NCBI GenBank assembly: GCA_023446675.1 | Contig: JAEXPO010000032.1 | Coordinates: 1-8,730 of the forward strand | From: Bacillota bacterium | GTDB lineage: Bacteria; Bacillota; Clostridia; DSM-8532 | Direction of reading: 5' to 3' | DNA length: 8,730 nucleotides | In this document: piece after piece, positions 7,346 to 8,730 of the stretch | How the letters are laid out: each line of letters begins with the position of its first letter | Numbering within the stretch: position 1 is the stretch's first letter | Notes under the pieces: model-generated | What the model saw: the letters and a program-made list of their open reading frames with translations, nothing else | Told to the model about the DNA's origin: nothing | Database searches by the model: none | Program-made: the position numbers and the translations under genes

Positions 7346-7936
7346 TTAATCTTCCAGTAAAATAAGCTCCGAGGCATAGGGCAAGGTTTTGACATAATCA
7401 CAAAACGCATGCCATTCGCTGAGCTTGTGATTTTTTCTGGCGTGATACATGTTGGACAGTACTTCATAATTAAAGGTACAGGTTCTCATCTGGTTGTAGC
7501 TTGAAGGAAGCAGCTGTATGATATCCATCCAGACTTGCTTTTCCTTTGTTGCGTTGTAAATCCCTCTTAGCTCCTCAAGGTATGCAATAAGGTCCTCCAT
7601 TTTTTCCCGGGTTCTGCTGCTCATATCATCGGTGCTGAACTGATCCGGTTCGAAAGGCCGGCTGTGAATGCGATGCATGGTGCTTGTGGAGTTGGCAACA
7701 GTGCCCACTTTATAGGTATCAAATTCCTTCCACCAATAAAGAGGAGCATTAATGTCGGCTGAAACGATAATTTGTCTAATAAATTTGCGGTGATCCCTTC
7801 CGGCTTTGCAAAGCCGCTTTGCCAGGGACAGATCGTTTGGGCCAAGTATGTACTGACCGTCCTCATAATGGCTGTCCATTTTGTCCCAGCTGTTCATAGG
7901 GTTTCTTGCGCCGCGGATAGCGTTTTCGAAGTTCAT
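7346..7936 (-). CDS. ThyX-like protein with degenerate thymidylate synthase signature (function unknown)
   Basis: A 196 aa soluble protein with no signal peptide or membrane segment. From memory of the Thermotoga ThyX sequence, it aligns by eye over most of its length. Residues 42-90 match the ThyX strand-helix region, for example the ADINAPLYWW segment against HVKAPIFVAR. LLPSSYNQ at 142-149 and the following helix to about 180 match the ThyX LPLNLYTRFF...LNLRADSHAQWEI region, with Arg167 at the place of a conserved ThyX arginine. The catalytic signature RHRxxSxNExSxRY is not kept: the equivalent stretch at about 74-88 reads TYKVGTVANSTSTMH. It is therefore probably not a working thymidylate synthase, though flavin or nucleotide binding could persist. 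The ATG at 7936 has no ribosome site; GGGGAG at 7971-7976 suggests an ATA start at 7963 (205 aa). It appears monocistronic with its own terminator. Function is unknown. Confidence 0.85.
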   Translation of the reverse strand: MNFENAIRGARNPMNSWDKMDSHYEDGQYILGPNDLSLAKRLCKAGRDHRKFIRQIIVSADINAPLYWWKEFDTYKVGTVANSTSTMHRIHSRPFEPDQFSTDDMSSRTREKMEDLIAYLEELRGIYNATKEKQVWMDIIQLLPSSYNQMRTCTFNYEVLSNMYHARKNHKLSEWHAFCDYVKTLPYASELILLED

Positions 7937-7970
7937 TACACTGAATCGGGTTATCGTAAGTATGGTTTTT

Positions 7971-7976
7971 CTCCCC
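7971..7976 (-). promoter_or_regulatory. Ribosome binding site of the ThyX-like gene, pointing to an ATA codon
   Basis: GGGGAG on the minus strand is 34 nt from the nearest ATG (7936) but only 7 nt from an in-frame ATA (7963-7961). No ATG, GTG or TTG in this frame lies between them. The nine extra codons would encode ILTITRFSV, a hydrophobic beta-strand-like stretch resembling the first strand of the ThyX fold. Confidence 0.45.
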
Positions 7977-8012
7977 TTTTTTCTTTCATAAGAACTGAAT
8001 TACTGACAAGTT

Positions 8013-8021
8013 ATTCTAACA
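8013..8021 (-). promoter_or_regulatory. Possible extended -10 promoter of the ThyX-like gene
   Basis: TGTTAGAAT on the minus strand fits an extended -10 (TGn plus TAGAAT, 5 of 6 matches). I see no good -35 box. Transcription would start near 8006, about 30 nt before the ribosome site at 7971-7976. Supported only by this short match and by the lack of a better signal in the gap. Confidence 0.3.
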
Positions 8022-8049
8022 TAAAAAAGTTCGGCAGGATACACTTGGA

Positions 8050-8730
8050 TTATGTATTGCTGCCAGCTTTTTGATAGAAAAGCTCCATCAGCTTATCCAC
8101 GTTCTTCCCTGCCGCATTTTTGACAGAGGTGGCAAGATGACTGAAAGCCTTATGCATCGTATCCATTTCCACATAACGCTTAATCTTCAGGCTTGTTGTT
8201 TTAATAAGCTCATTATAGCCGAAAAGGTAGTGCTTAATGTTCTTATATTGAGGCATCAGCTTGTTAATGTCCTTTATGGCTTTATCAAGAAGCTTTTTTA
8301 TTTCACTTTCTGCCGCATCGTGATCTGCTGCGGAATAGCGGTCAGGCAGGATTTCATGAATTTTATCCTTATCCAGCACAATTTTAGCGCAAATTTCCAC
8401 GTCACCGTCCGGATTGGCTTCTCCCCAAACCAGCGATTCACGAATGTATTCCACCTTATTGATATGGGTTTCAAGCTCTTCAGGAAAAACCTTCTTCCCA
8501 TTTTTTAGCACAATCATGGACTTAACGCGGCCGGTCACCTCAAGAATACCTTTTTTAGTGATTCGCCCTAAGTCGCCTGTCTTGAACCAGCCGTTTTCTA
8601 TGGCCTCAGAAGTGGCCTCCTCATTCTTCCAATATCCCAGCATGACAGTTTTACCGCGTACAACAATTTCACCCGTCCCCAAAGGATCCGGATTGGCTAT
8701 GGCCAGAGTCATTCCCGGCAAGGGCTCACC
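8050..8730 (-). CDS. Long-chain acyl-CoA synthetase (AMP-forming), C-terminal part
   Basis: Activates a carboxylic acid, probably a fatty acid, as acyl-AMP and then acyl-CoA. The frame is open to the right edge; 226 residues are visible of a protein usually 500-640 aa, so the start is off the window. Visible adenylate-forming motifs, numbered from the edge, are GEPLPGM at 1-7, GYWKNEEAT at 32-40, WFKTGDLG at 48-55 and the hinge GRVKSMIVLKNGKKVFPEE at 67-85. The C-terminal-lobe motif is TTSLKIKR at 178-185, with Lys182 at the position of the adenylation lysine. Leu in place of the usual Gly before that Lys is typical of long-chain synthetases (TPTLKxKR type). A roughly 40-residue tail follows the motif. 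The substrate cannot be read from this fragment. No clear terminator follows its stop in the 113-bp gap. Confidence 0.92.
   Translation of the reverse strand, partial: GEPLPGMTLAIANPDPLGTGEIVVRGKTVMLGYWKNEEATSEAIENGWFKTGDLGRITKKGILEVTGRVKSMIVLKNGKKVFPEELETHINKVEYIRESLVWGEANPDGDVEICAKIVLDKDKIHEILPDRYSAADHDAAESEIKKLLDKAIKDINKLMPQYKNIKHYLFGYNELIKTTSLKIKRYVEMDTMHKAFSHLATSVKNAAGKNVDKLMELFYQKAGSNT

Noticed and set aside
8071..8508. Plus-strand open frame of 145 codons
   Set aside because: It is fully antisense to the acyl-CoA synthetase, with no recognisable motif.

Overview
The window reads as part of a low-to-mid GC Gram-positive anaerobe, most likely a Clostridia member of Lachnospiraceae type. 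The evidence is strong GGAGG-type ribosome binding sites, a near-consensus sigma-A promoter, short hairpin plus T-tract terminators, a type I-beta DAHP synthase, a monofunctional aspartokinase and a pta-ackA acetate operon. All recognisable genes lie on the minus strand, so transcription runs from high to low coordinates. The lineage is an inference; there is no rRNA in the window.

From right to left: (1) 8050-8730, the C-terminal part of a long-chain-type acyl-CoA synthetase, cut by the window edge. (2) 7346-7936, a ~196-205 aa protein that lines up along its length with flavin-dependent thymidylate synthase ThyX but has lost most of the ThyX signature; its only good ribosome binding site points to an ATA codon rather than an ATG. 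(3) 7090-7345, a terminator, a second hairpin with the same 11-bp tail, a duplicated 12-bp element and a strong promoter. (4) pta (6061-7068) and ackA (4763-5956), which convert acetyl-CoA to acetate with ATP formation, followed by a strong terminator. (5) 4522-4684, a structured leader with competing pairings ahead of (6) lysC, aspartokinase (3172-4521). (7) 3048-3171, a probable lysC terminator and a repeat-rich purine leader. (8) a tightly packed aromatic operon: aroF (DAHP synthase), aroB (dehydroquinate synthase), an aroA remnant and aroC (chorismate synthase, cut by the left edge).

The aromatic genes cover the first two steps and the last step of the shikimate pathway to chorismate. The most striking feature is at 776-964. 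There the EPSP synthase gene aroA appears reduced to a 62-codon minigene joining the extreme N-terminus of the family to what looks like its extreme C-terminus. It keeps its own ribosome binding site and the ATGA overlap that would couple it to aroC. This is either a natural in-frame deletion or an assembly or strain artefact.

I saw no mobile element, CRISPR array, tRNA or rRNA. No clearly new multi-gene system is present; the unusual items are the aroA minigene, the ThyX-like protein with its odd start, and the regulatory DNA upstream of lysC and pta.
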